NCBI RefSeq assembly: GCF_051859025.1
Contig: NZ_JBHYGL010000008.1
Span: forward strand, 62,001 to 126,000
Length of the DNA stretch: 64,000 nucleotides
From: Falsiroseomonas sp051859025
GTDB lineage: Bacteria > Pseudomonadota > Alphaproteobacteria > Acetobacterales > Acetobacteraceae
Direction: 5' to 3'
The position numbers and the translations under genes are program-made. The notes below the pieces were generated by a model. That model made no database searches and was not told the origin of the DNA. It saw only the letters and a list, made by a program, of their open reading frames with translations. Shown piece by piece: positions 38,967-47,284 of the stretch. The stretch's first letter is position 1, and each line of letters starts with the position of its first letter.

Positions 38967-40793
38967 ATGGATGAAACGGCGAAACGGTACCTGCTGATCG
39001 CCGCCGGCTGCGGGCTGGCGATGGGCCTGGCGCTGCGCCTCGCCGGCCTTCCGACACTGTCATCCCTGAGCCTCGCCGCCGGGACCGCGGTGGTGCTGGG
39101 CGCGCTGCTGGTGCAGATCGCGCGCAGCATCGCGCAGCGGGACTTCGCGCTGGATGTCGTGGCGGCACTCGCCATGGCCGGCGCGCTGGCGCTGGGCGAA
39201 TGGCTGGCCGGTGCGGTGGTGGCGCTGATGTTCGCCGGCGGCCAGGTGCTGGAAGCCCGCGCCAGCGCGCGGGCAAGGCGGGAAATGACGGCCCTGCTGG
39301 CCCGCCAGCCCCGCACCGCGCTCCGTCAGGACGCCTCAGGGCTGACGGAAATTCCCATCGAGGCGATCCGCCCCGGCGACCGCCTGCTGATCCGCAAGGG
39401 TGAGGTCCTGCCGGTGGATGGCCGGCTGGAAGCCCCCGCCTTGCTGGATGAGGCCGCGCTGACCGGCGAGCCCCTGCCCGTGACGCGCCCCGCCGGCGAT
39501 GCCGCGCGCAGCGGTGCCACCAATGCGGGGGAAAGCCTGGTGCTGGTGGCGCTGCGCCCGGCGGCGGAAAGCACCTACGCCGCCATCGTGCGCCTGGTGG
39601 AAGGCGCCGCCGCCGCCAAGCCGCCCATGGCACGGCTGGCGGAGCGCTGGTCCGTCGCCTTCCTGGCCGCGACGCTGGCGCTGTCCGGCCTCGCCTGGCT
39701 GCTGACGGGCGATCCGGCGCGCGCGCTGGCGGTGCTGGTCATCGCCACCCCGTGCCCGCTGCTGCTGGCCGTGCCGGTGGCGCTGGTGGCGGGGATGAAC
39801 CGCGCCGCGCGGGCGGGGGTGCTGGTGAAATCGGGCGCGGCGCTCGAACGGTTGGCCAGCGTCTCCGTCCTCGTCCTCGACAAGACCGGCACGCTGACGG
39901 AAGGCCGGCCGCGCCTCGTCTCCATCCAGCCCGCGCCGGGGGTGGCGGAGGGCGATCTGCTGCGCCTGTCCGCCGCGCTGGACCAGGCCAGCGGCCACGT
40001 GCTGGCGGAGGCGCTGGTGGCCGCGGCGCGGGCGGCGGGCCACGACCTGCCGATGCCGGGCGAGGTGCGGGAGGAAGCTGGCGCGGGCCTGGCCGGCCTG
40101 GTGGAAGGCCGCGCCATCGCCATCGGCACGCGTGGCTTCGCGGGCCGCCACGCGCCCCTGCCGGAGGCCGCCCCGCATGAGCCCGGCACCGCCGCCGTCA
40201 CCGTCGCCATCGATGGCCGCTTCGCCGGCACGCTGCTGTTCCGGGACGCGCTGCGCGCCGATGCGCCCGCCATGGTCGCCGCCGCGCGCCGCGCCGGCAT
40301 TGCCCGGGTTGTGCTGCTGTCCGGCGATGCGGAAGCGCCGGCCCAGGCCGTGGGCCGGCAGGTCGGCGCCGATGCGGTCTTCGCGGATCACGACCCCGCC
40401 CGGAAACTCGCCGTGATCGAGGCCGAGCGCCGGTCGGGCCGCGTGCTGATGGTGGGGGATGGGGTGAATGACGCGCCGGCGCTCGCCATGGCCGATGTCG
40501 GCATCGCCATGGCCGCGCGGGGCTCCGCGGCGCCCGGGGAGGCCGCGGATGCGGTGGTGCTGGTGGACCGCCTGGACCGCGTCGCCACGGCGTTGTTCGC
40601 CGCGCGCCGGGCGCAGGCCATCGCGAAGCAATCCGTCGCCGTCGGCATCACGCTGTCCATCCTCGGCATGGTCGCAGCCGCGCTGGGGTATCTCAGCCCC
40701 GTGCAGGGTGCTTTGATCCAGGAGGGCATTGACGTCGCGGTCGTGCTCAACGCATTGCGGGCACTCGGTCCGGGTAGGGATGAAACGACATGA
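38967..40793 (+). CDS. P1B-type heavy-metal translocating ATPase (TPC motif, no N-terminal HMA domain)
   Basis: A 608-residue pump in the inner membrane. It has the phosphorylated Asp305 in DKTGTLTEGR, TGEP in the actuator domain, the hinge GDGVNDAPALAMADVGIAMA and the transmembrane metal-site motif Thr261-Pro-Cys263-Pro instead of CPC. There is no N-terminal metal-binding (CXXC) domain, and the nucleotide-domain motif reads SGHVLAEAL rather than the usual SEHPL. These features place it in a divergent TPC group whose metal is not established. ATG 38967; its stop overlaps the next gene by 4 bp. Confidence 0.9.
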   Translation: MDETAKRYLLIAAGCGLAMGLALRLAGLPTLSSLSLAAGTAVVLGALLVQIARSIAQRDFALDVVAALAMAGALALGEWLAGAVVALMFAGGQVLEARASARARREMTALLARQPRTALRQDASGLTEIPIEAIRPGDRLLIRKGEVLPVDGRLEAPALLDEAALTGEPLPVTRPAGDAARSGATNAGESLVLVALRPAAESTYAAIVRLVEGAAAAKPPMARLAERWSVAFLAATLALSGLAWLLTGDPARALAVLVIATPCPLLLAVPVALVAGMNRAARAGVLVKSGAALERLASVSVLVLDKTGTLTEGRPRLVSIQPAPGVAEGDLLRLSAALDQASGHVLAEALVAAARAAGHDLPMPGEVREEAGAGLAGLVEGRAIAIGTRGFAGRHAPLPEAAPHEPGTAAVTVAIDGRFAGTLLFRDALRADAPAMVAAARRAGIARVVLLSGDAEAPAQAVGRQVGADAVFADHDPARKLAVIEAERRSGRVLMVGDGVNDAPALAMADVGIAMAARGSAAPGEAADAVVLVDRLDRVATALFAARRAQAIAKQSVAVGITLSILGMVAAALGYLSPVQGALIQEGIDVAVVLNALRALGPGRDETT

Positions 40794-41752
40794 CGCCACT
40801 GAAGAAGATCGCGATCCTTGATGACTACCAGGGCGTCGCCCTGTCCATGGGCCCGTGGGACCGGCTGCCCGCGGGGGTCGAGGTGACGGTCTTCCGCGAC
40901 ACGCTGAAGGACCAGGATGCGCTGGTGGCGCGGCTGCTGCCCTTCGATGCCATCCTGGCGATGCGCGAACGCACCCCCTTCCCCGGCGCGCTCATCAAGC
41001 GCCTGCCGAACCTCAAGCTCCTCATGACGACGGGGGAGCGCAACCGGTCGCTCGACATCGCCGCGGCCAATGCGCAGGGCGTGACGGTGTGCGGCACGTC
41101 GTCCAGCGGCGCGCCGACGGTGGACATCACCTGGGGCCTGATCCTGAACCTGATGCGCGACCTGCCGGCCCAGGCGGCCAGCCTGCGCGCCGGCACCTGG
41201 CAGACCAGCGTCGGCACCGCGGTGGGCGGGCAGACGCTCGGCATCCTGGGCCTCGGCAAGCTCGGCACCGCGGTGGCCAAGGTAGGCCAGGCCTTCGGCA
41301 TGAAGGTCATCGCCTGGTCCACGAACCTGACGAGCGAGGCCGCCGCCGCGGTCGGCGTCACGCGGGTGGAGAAGCGGGAGCTGTTCGCGCAGTCGGACGT
41401 GGTGTCCCTGCACATGATCCTGTCGGATCGCAGCCGCGGCATCGTGGGCGCGGCGGAACTCGCCGCCATGAAGCCCAGCGCCTTCATCGTGAACACCAGC
41501 CGCGGCCCGCTGATCGACCAGGCCGCGCTGATCGCGGCGCTGCAGGAAGGGCGCATCGCGGGCGCCGGGCTCGACGTGTACGACGAGGAACCGATCCCCG
41601 CGACGCATCCGCTGATGTCGGCGCCGAACGCGCTGCTGCTGCCGCATCTCGGCTATGTCTCGAAGCAGAATTACGGCGCCTACTTCAAGGGCGCGGTAGA
41701 GGTGATCGAGGCCTTCATGGCCGGCAACCCGATCCGCGTGCTGGCGCCATGA
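40790..41752 (+). CDS. D-2-hydroxyacid dehydrogenase family protein
   Basis: A 320-residue NAD-dependent D-isomer 2-hydroxyacid dehydrogenase (phosphoglycerate dehydrogenase-like). The NAD motif is GILGLGKLGTAVAKVG, Arg in VNTSRGPLIDQAAL, Glu in LDVYDEEPIP and the catalytic His in LPHLGYVS. Substrate candidates are hydroxypyruvate, glyoxylate or a branched 2-ketoacid. It is translationally coupled (4-bp overlap) to the P-type ATPase upstream and to an alpha/beta hydrolase downstream, an unusual association. Confidence 0.92.
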   Translation: MTPLKKIAILDDYQGVALSMGPWDRLPAGVEVTVFRDTLKDQDALVARLLPFDAILAMRERTPFPGALIKRLPNLKLLMTTGERNRSLDIAAANAQGVTVCGTSSSGAPTVDITWGLILNLMRDLPAQAASLRAGTWQTSVGTAVGGQTLGILGLGKLGTAVAKVGQAFGMKVIAWSTNLTSEAAAAVGVTRVEKRELFAQSDVVSLHMILSDRSRGIVGAAELAAMKPSAFIVNTSRGPLIDQAALIAALQEGRIAGAGLDVYDEEPIPATHPLMSAPNALLLPHLGYVSKQNYGAYFKGAVEVIEAFMAGNPIRVLAP

Positions 41753-42579
41753 AGGCGCTGCCGGATTTCTGGGCGACGGCCAGCCAGGCGGATCGCGACC
41801 GCGCCTACAACAACGCCGAAGCCGTCGCCGACAGCCCGGCCCTGATCGCGGAGCGCGATGCGGCGGCGGCCGCCTTTCGCGCCGCGCATCCCGGGCATCT
41901 CGACCTGGCCTTCGGGCCGCATGAGCGGGAGGCCTGGGACCTGTTCCCGGGCCGCGATGCGAATGCGCCCTGCCTGGTCTTCATCCATGGCGGCTATTGG
42001 CAGCGCAACAAGCGGCAGGATTTCTGCCACCTGGCGGAAGGCGTGCTGGCCATGGGCTGGTCCGCCGCCTTTTGCGGCTACACCCTAGCGCCCGAAGCCA
42101 CGCTCACCACCATCTGCTGGCAGGTGAATGCGGCGCTGGACTGGCTTTCCGCGCATGGCGCAGCGCACGGCATCGCGGGGCCCATCGTCGCCTCCGGCTG
42201 GTCCGCCGGCGGGCACCTGACCGCGATGGCGCTGGAACATCCGGCGGTGACGGCGGGGCTCGCCATTTCCGGCGTCTTCGACCTGGAGGCGATCCGGGAG
42301 ACCTACCTGGATGCGGCACTCAAGCTGACGGCGGATGAGGTCGAGAACCTCTCCCCCGCCCGCCGCCCGGTGGTGATGAAGCCGCTGGCCATCGCCTATG
42401 GCGCGGCGGAGCTGCCGGAACTGGTGCGCCACAGCCGCGATTTTCATGAGCTGCGCAGCGCGGCGCAGGCGCCGGGGCCGCTGGTGCCGATCCCGGGCGC
42501 CGATCACTTCCGGGTGCTGGAGGCGCTGCGCGTGCCCGGCGGCAGCCTGGTGAGGATTGCCGCCGCGCTGCTGGACTGA
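41749..42579 (+). CDS. Alpha/beta hydrolase, kynurenine-formamidase-like (arylformamidase family)
   Basis: A 276-residue serine hydrolase. The oxyanion motif HGGYWQRNKR and the nucleophile in SGWSAGGHLTA match bacterial arylformamidase-type esterases; an Asp and the His in IPGADHFRVLE complete the triad. It may open an N-formyl or ester bond. ATG 41749 overlaps the dehydrogenase stop by 4 bp. Its stop is 4 bases from the stop of the next gene on the other strand. Confidence 0.87.
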   Translation: MKALPDFWATASQADRDRAYNNAEAVADSPALIAERDAAAAAFRAAHPGHLDLAFGPHEREAWDLFPGRDANAPCLVFIHGGYWQRNKRQDFCHLAEGVLAMGWSAAFCGYTLAPEATLTTICWQVNAALDWLSAHGAAHGIAGPIVASGWSAGGHLTAMALEHPAVTAGLAISGVFDLEAIRETYLDAALKLTADEVENLSPARRPVVMKPLAIAYGAAELPELVRHSRDFHELRSAAQAPGPLVPIPGADHFRVLEALRVPGGSLVRIAAALLD

Positions 42580-42583
42580 CCGT

Positions 42584-43645
42584 CTATGGCAGCGTCGCCA
42601 TGAAGCGGCGCAGATCCTCCGCCCAGAAGCGCGCATTGCCGGTGGTGCCGTGGCCCAGCGACTGCGCGCTGGCGGGGATCAGCAGCAGCTGGCCATTCGC
42701 CACCCGGCGCATGGCGGCGTCCATCAGCCCGGTCTCCGGCGGGTTGCGTTCATCATCGGCGGCGTTGATCGCCAGCACGCGCGCCTTGATGCGCTCCAGC
42801 CTCGGCGCGGGGTTGTAGTCGCGCGACGAATCCCACTGCCAGATGAAGTCGTTGGCATCCGCCGGCGGCGGCGCGGCCAGGCGCTGGTCGATCAGCCGGT
42901 CGGCGGCTTCGCGCGTCGGCGCGATGGCGGAAAGGTTCAGCGTGCCGCCATTCGTGCCGGTTGCGTAGACCACATTGGCCAGGCCGAGGCTCGCGGGCTG
43001 CTGCGTGTAGAAGCCGTTGTTGTAGGCCGGGTCGCGCCGCACCGTTTCCACCAGCAGGCGCCGCATCATCCAGTTGCGGGCGGACATCTCCGTCGGCTGC
43101 GATGCCATGGGCACGATCGCGTCCATCGCATCCGGGAAATTCGTGCCCCAGACCCAGGCATGCATGCCGCCCATGGAATTGCCGATCACCAGGCGCAGGC
43201 GGCTTATGCCCAGGCCCTCCGTCACCAGCCGGTGCTGGGCCAGCACCATGTCGTCGTAGTTGTAGCGCGGGAAGGCACCGCGGAGGCCGTCGCTCGGCTT
43301 GGTGGTGCGGCCGGTGCCGATGGCGTCGGGGATGATGATGAAGTGCCGCTTAGCATCCAGCGGCTGGCCTTCGCCGAAGAGCTGCCCCGCGAAGGCCTGG
43401 GTCAGCATGCTGCGCGCGGACCCGGCCGTGCCGTGCAGCACAAGGACCGGAATGCCGGAGGGTTCGCCGACGGTGGTGTAGCCGATGCGGAGTTCGGGCA
43501 TCACATCGCCGGTGTGGAAGCGGAAATCGCGCGCCACCCAACTGCCGTCGCGGGGCGCGGGGTAGTCCGCGGCCAGGGTCGGGGTCGCCGCCATCGCCAA
43601 TCCGATCATCAGCGCGGCACGCCGCGCGAAACGCAGGCTTTCCAT
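42584..43645 (-). CDS. Exported MetX-like alpha/beta hydrolase
   Basis: A 353-residue protein with a signal peptide (RRAALMIGLAMAATPTLA) and the alpha/beta fold of homoserine O-acetyltransferase-like hydrolases. Motifs: VLVLHGTAGSARSM oxyanion region, FIIIPDAIGTGRTTKPSDG, nucleophile GNSMGGMHAWVW and the late His in QSLGHGTTGNA. Being exported argues against methionine biosynthesis; a secreted esterase or acyltransferase is more likely. A good ribosome-binding site (CGGAGGAACG) precedes ATG 43645. Confidence 0.85.
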   Translation of the reverse strand: MESLRFARRAALMIGLAMAATPTLAADYPAPRDGSWVARDFRFHTGDVMPELRIGYTTVGEPSGIPVLVLHGTAGSARSMLTQAFAGQLFGEGQPLDAKRHFIIIPDAIGTGRTTKPSDGLRGAFPRYNYDDMVLAQHRLVTEGLGISRLRLVIGNSMGGMHAWVWGTNFPDAMDAIVPMASQPTEMSARNWMMRRLLVETVRRDPAYNNGFYTQQPASLGLANVVYATGTNGGTLNLSAIAPTREAADRLIDQRLAAPPPADANDFIWQWDSSRDYNPAPRLERIKARVLAINAADDERNPPETGLMDAAMRRVANGQLLLIPASAQSLGHGTTGNARFWAEDLRRFMATLP

Positions 43646-43692
43646 GGGTCGTTCCTCCGGAAGGCTTCTTGTCGCGCAAGCCTAACGGAGTT

Positions 43693-44028
43693 TCACGACG
43701 TGCGGATATAGGCCAGGAAGACCAGGAAGCTGGCAGCGCCTAAGGCCACATGCAGGCCGAGCACCGCGCCGCCGCCGCGCCGCAGCCAGCGGAAGGCGCC
43801 ATAGCCGCCCGCCAGCGCCAGCGCGACGAGCAGGGGCGGCACCAGCGCCGGCATAGGCCCCGGCGGCCCGGCCACGACGCGCGCCGCCACCACCGCCAGC
43901 GCGACGATCGCCGCCACCAGATGCGCCGTCACCACCCAGCGCTTCCGCGTCCGGGTCAGGTAATGGAACCCCGCCAGCGCACCCAGGGCCAGCGTTGCGA
44001 GCAGCGCGACGATCCCGATCGTGTTCAT
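43693..44028 (-). CDS. Small integral membrane protein, unknown
   Basis: A 111-residue protein with about four transmembrane helices (GIVALLATLALGALAGFHYL, AHLVAAIVALAVVAARVV, ALVPPLLVALALAGGYGAF, LHVALGAASFLVFLAYIR). Short basic loops include LTRTRKRW and RWLRRGG. No family was recognised. The frame runs upstream to 44154, but ATG 44028 begins the first helix directly. It lies downstream of the M20 hydrolase on the same strand with a 41-base gap. Confidence 0.7.
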   Translation of the reverse strand: MNTIGIVALLATLALGALAGFHYLTRTRKRWVVTAHLVAAIVALAVVAARVVAGPPGPMPALVPPLLVALALAGGYGAFRWLRRGGGAVLGLHVALGAASFLVFLAYIRTS

Positions 44029-44069
44029 GGACCCATCCCCTTGTTGCGCAACCAGATGGGGCCGCGCGC

Positions 44070-45269
44070 TCAGCCTGCCAGGTAGCGCGCCGCGCCTTCG
44101 GCCAGCACCTCGACGCAGAGCGCCAGGTCTTCCTCCTTCGTGTCCTCGCTCCAATGGTGGCTGATGCCGCCGATGGAGGGGCTGAACAGCATCGCCGCCG
44201 GCATGCGCTTGGCCAGGTATTGCGCATCATGCCCGGCGCCGGATGGCATGTGGCGCCAGGCGCCGGGAGCGAATTGCTCCGCCGCCCCCGCCAGCGCCGC
44301 CTGCATCGCGGGATCGCAGAGCGCGGGCTTGGAGAGGCTCATCGCCTCCAGCACCGCGGTGCAGCGTTCGCGGCGGTTGCTTTCCTGCACGCAGGCTTCG
44401 AGGCAATGGGCCATGCGGGCCAGCACGCTCTCCTCCACGTCGCGGAACTGGAACAGCACCTCCGCGCGGCCGGGGATGATGGAGGAAGCGCCGGGGTCAA
44501 GCGCGATGCGGCCGCAGGTCCAGGTGCTGCGCGGGCCGCAGACCATCGGCATGCGGTCGTCCAGCATGGCCAGCAGCCGCACGGCGGTCAGGCCGGCATC
44601 CCTGCGTTCCGCCATGGTGGTGCCGCCGGCATGGTCCTGCATGCCCGTGATGGTGATGCGGTACTGCCAGATGGCGACGATACCCGTCACCACGCCGACG
44701 CGCTGGCCGGAACCCTCAAGCTGCGTCCCCTGCTCGATATGGAGTTCGAGAAACCCCTTGTGGCGCCCCGGCTCCATCGCGATGCGCGGCAGGCCGGCGA
44801 GGCCCGCTTCCTGCAAGGCGGTCCGCAGCGGCTTGCCGTGGTAGCGGTTGGTCAGGCGGTCGATCTCGTCTTCCGGAAGCTCGCCGATGAAGGACCGGCT
44901 GCCGATGAAGCCGCCGTAATGCCCTTCCTCATCCGCCCAGGCCGCCACATCCACCGGCAGCCCGGCGCGGGCCAGCGCGACGCCGGCCATGACGCCGAGC
45001 GCGCCATCCAGCCAGCCCGCGTAGTTCTGGCTCTCGATATGGCTGCCGACCAGCAGATGCGGGCCTGGCCCCTGGTGGCGGCCGATGACGTTGCCGATGC
45101 CGTCCATGGTCGGCGCCAGCCCGCATTCGCGCATGCGGTCCATCAGCCAGCGGCGGCTTTCCATGTCCTCCGGCGAGAAGGTCGGCCGATGCACGCCGGT
45201 CTTGTAGGCGCCGATCTGCCGCAACTCGTTCAGATCGGCCAGGAAGCGGGCGGTATCGACCTTCGGCAT
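44070..45269 (-). CDS. Zn-dependent amidase, M20 family (N-carbamoyl-L-amino-acid hydrolase / allantoate amidohydrolase-like)
   Basis: A 399-residue metallo-amidase of the AllC/HyuC type. Metal motifs: SHIESQNYAGWLDGALG (His77, Asp88), WADEEGHYGG (Glu114, Glu115), FLELHIEQGTQLE, SGAGHDAQYL, and the late His in SHHWSEDT. At position 79 a Glu replaces the Asp that usually follows the first metal His. Probable substrates are N-carbamoyl or ureido amino acids; hydantoinase genes lie 2 kb away. ATG 45269 starts MPKVDTARFL; the frame to 45317 is less likely. Confidence 0.88.
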   Translation of the reverse strand: MPKVDTARFLADLNELRQIGAYKTGVHRPTFSPEDMESRRWLMDRMRECGLAPTMDGIGNVIGRHQGPGPHLLVGSHIESQNYAGWLDGALGVMAGVALARAGLPVDVAAWADEEGHYGGFIGSRSFIGELPEDEIDRLTNRYHGKPLRTALQEAGLAGLPRIAMEPGRHKGFLELHIEQGTQLEGSGQRVGVVTGIVAIWQYRITITGMQDHAGGTTMAERRDAGLTAVRLLAMLDDRMPMVCGPRSTWTCGRIALDPGASSIIPGRAEVLFQFRDVEESVLARMAHCLEACVQESNRRERCTAVLEAMSLSKPALCDPAMQAALAGAAEQFAPGAWRHMPSGAGHDAQYLAKRMPAAMLFSPSIGGISHHWSEDTKEEDLALCVEVLAEGAARYLAG

Positions 45270-45349
45270 GGCGTGCGGGAACCCGTGGCTGTTGCGCCGA
45301 CATGGTGGAACCGGCATCCATGCCTCCGCAAGATTAGGGGGAACACCCG

Positions 45350-45733
45350 ATGCCGGAAATCACGCGCTTCATGCCGCCGCAGGGCGGCCGGAAATACCCG
45401 CCCTTCGCCCAATCCGTCCGCCATGGGCCAACGCTCTACGTCTCCGGCATCGGCCCCATGGGCCCGGATGGGGTGCCGGAGGGGTTCGAGGCGCAGTTCG
45501 CCCTGGTGATGCAGCACCTGAAGCGCGCACTGAAGGAAGCCGGCAGCGACATGCAGAACATCCTGAAGGCCAATGTCCTGCTGACGCGGATCGAGGATGT
45601 GGGCCTGATGAACCGCCTCTATGCCGAGGCCTTCCCGGCGGATCACCTGCCCGCCCGCACCACCTGCGTCGTGGCGGCGCTGCCGATCCCGGAATTCCTG
45701 CTGGAGATCGAGTGCATCGCCGCGGTCTACTGA
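45350..45733 (+). CDS. RidA/YjgF family protein
   Basis: A 127-residue protein of the RidA superfamily, which deaminates reactive enamine/imine intermediates. Visible are FAQSVRHGPTLYVSGIGPMG, LKRALKEAGSDMQNILKANV and the C-terminal PARTTCVVAALPIPEFLLEI, with the conserved substrate-binding Arg. GGGGGA precedes ATG 45350. Its 3' end overlaps the convergent aminoacylase gene by 7 bp. Location among amidases suggests it clears imines made by amino-acid-type catabolism. Confidence 0.92.
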   Translation: MPEITRFMPPQGGRKYPPFAQSVRHGPTLYVSGIGPMGPDGVPEGFEAQFALVMQHLKRALKEAGSDMQNILKANVLLTRIEDVGLMNRLYAEAFPADHLPARTTCVVAALPIPEFLLEIECIAAVY

Positions 45734-47181
45734 ACCTGGCGCTGCAGTAGCCGCCCCGCCGGCGTGTCGCTCGCGCCGGCGGCGTGGGTATAGACGGATT
45801 GGCCGTTCACCCAGGTCTCGATGATGCCGTCGGCGACCTGGCGCGGGGCCACGAAACTCGCGCGGTCCAGTACCGTGTCGGCATCGAACAGCACCAGGTC
45901 GGCGAAGGCGCCCTCCCGGATCGTGCCGCGATCCGGAATGCCGAAGATGGTGGCGGTGCGGCCCGTCATCTTGTGGACCGCGGTTTCGAGGCTGAACAGG
46001 CCGAGTTCCCGGCAATAGCGCCCCAGCACCCGGGGGAAGGTACCCCAGAGGCGGGGATGCGGATGTTCCGCCAGCGGCCCGCCATCGCTGCCGATCATGG
46101 ACAGGCGATGCGCCATGATCCGCCGCACATCCTCCTCCGCCATGTTGTGGAAGACGCCGCCGCCAGGCGCCAGGCGGATCGCCGCTTCCTCCAGCGTCAC
46201 GCCCCATTCCCGCGCGATATCGTCCAGCGCGCGGCCCGCCATCTCCGGATGGGGCAAGGACGTCGTGACCTGCACCGGCACGTCGGCGCGCGGCTTGCGG
46301 GCGCTGAGCGAGGTGGAGGAGGCGGTGTAGGGATAGACGTCGAAGGCCACGGGGTAGTCAGCCGCGTGGCGTTCGATCAGCGGCAGCGTTTCGACCGACC
46401 TGCCATGGTTCTCCGGCTGAATGCATTTATGGTGGCTGATGATGACCGGCGCGCCGACGGCTTTCCCGATCCGCAGCGTCTCCTCGATGCTGTCCAGCAC
46501 GCCATCGCCCTCATCCCGCATATGCGTGACATAGAGGCCGCGGTGCTCGCGCAGCGCCTCCGCCACCGCGATCACCTCCTGCTCCGGCGCGTGTCTGCTG
46601 GGGGGATAGAACAGCCCGGTGGAGAAGCCGGCGGCGCCTTCGGCCAGCGACTGCGCCAGCTTGCGGCGCATCCGCTCGGCCTCCCTGTCCGTCGCAGCGC
46701 GCGCCGTATCGCCGCCCATGGCCGCCACGCGCAGCGACATGTGGCCGATCAGCGCCAGGGTGTTCACCGATGATGGCTGCCGGCGCAGATGCTCCGCATA
46801 GGCGCCGAAACTGTCGAAAATCCACCATTCCGGGGCGCAGACGCCGTCCAGCGGTGCGGGTGGGCGTTCGGCCATCGGTTCCGGCGCCAGGCTGATGCCG
46901 CAATTGCCCACCACCACCGTGGTGACGCCCTGCGACACGCGGCAGAGCATGCAGGCGGGCCCGCAGAGCACCGCCTGGTCGTCATGCGTATGGGCATCGA
47001 TGAAACCAGGGGCGAGGACGCGGCCTTCCGCCATCACGTCACGATCCGCGCCCATCCCCGACAGGTCGCCCACCGCCACGATCCGGTCGCCCTTCACGCC
47101 GACATCGCCGCGCCGGCGCGGGCCGCCCGTGCCATCGACCAGCGTGGCATCGCGGATGATCAGCTCGCAGCGCAGCGTCAT
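45727..47181 (-). CDS. N-acyl-D-amino-acid deacylase / D-aminoacylase family amidohydrolase
   Basis: A 484-residue amidohydrolase-fold enzyme that releases D-amino acids from N-acyl-D-amino acids. Metal-binding features include the N-terminal PGFIDAHTHDD, GNCGIS, HMSLR, THMRDEG, VIISHHKC, and the late GSDGGPL followed by EHPHPRLWGTF, the D-aminoacylase signature. Length fits the family. It faces the RidA gene tail to tail and is divergent from hyuA, in a block of amide- and hydantoin-cleaving genes. Confidence 0.92.
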   Translation of the reverse strand: MTLRCELIIRDATLVDGTGGPRRRGDVGVKGDRIVAVGDLSGMGADRDVMAEGRVLAPGFIDAHTHDDQAVLCGPACMLCRVSQGVTTVVVGNCGISLAPEPMAERPPAPLDGVCAPEWWIFDSFGAYAEHLRRQPSSVNTLALIGHMSLRVAAMGGDTARAATDREAERMRRKLAQSLAEGAAGFSTGLFYPPSRHAPEQEVIAVAEALREHRGLYVTHMRDEGDGVLDSIEETLRIGKAVGAPVIISHHKCIQPENHGRSVETLPLIERHAADYPVAFDVYPYTASSTSLSARKPRADVPVQVTTSLPHPEMAGRALDDIAREWGVTLEEAAIRLAPGGGVFHNMAEEDVRRIMAHRLSMIGSDGGPLAEHPHPRLWGTFPRVLGRYCRELGLFSLETAVHKMTGRTATIFGIPDRGTIREGAFADLVLFDADTVLDRASFVAPRQVADGIIETWVNGQSVYTHAAGASDTPAGRLLQRQVQ

Positions 47182-47284
47182 GACGTTGTTCTCCCTGCCC
47201 GCAGGTTTGACGCGCCTTCGTGCCGATGCCTAGCATCCCTTGAGCACACGCACGCGTTGCCGTGCTGGCATGGATGGAATGCGG

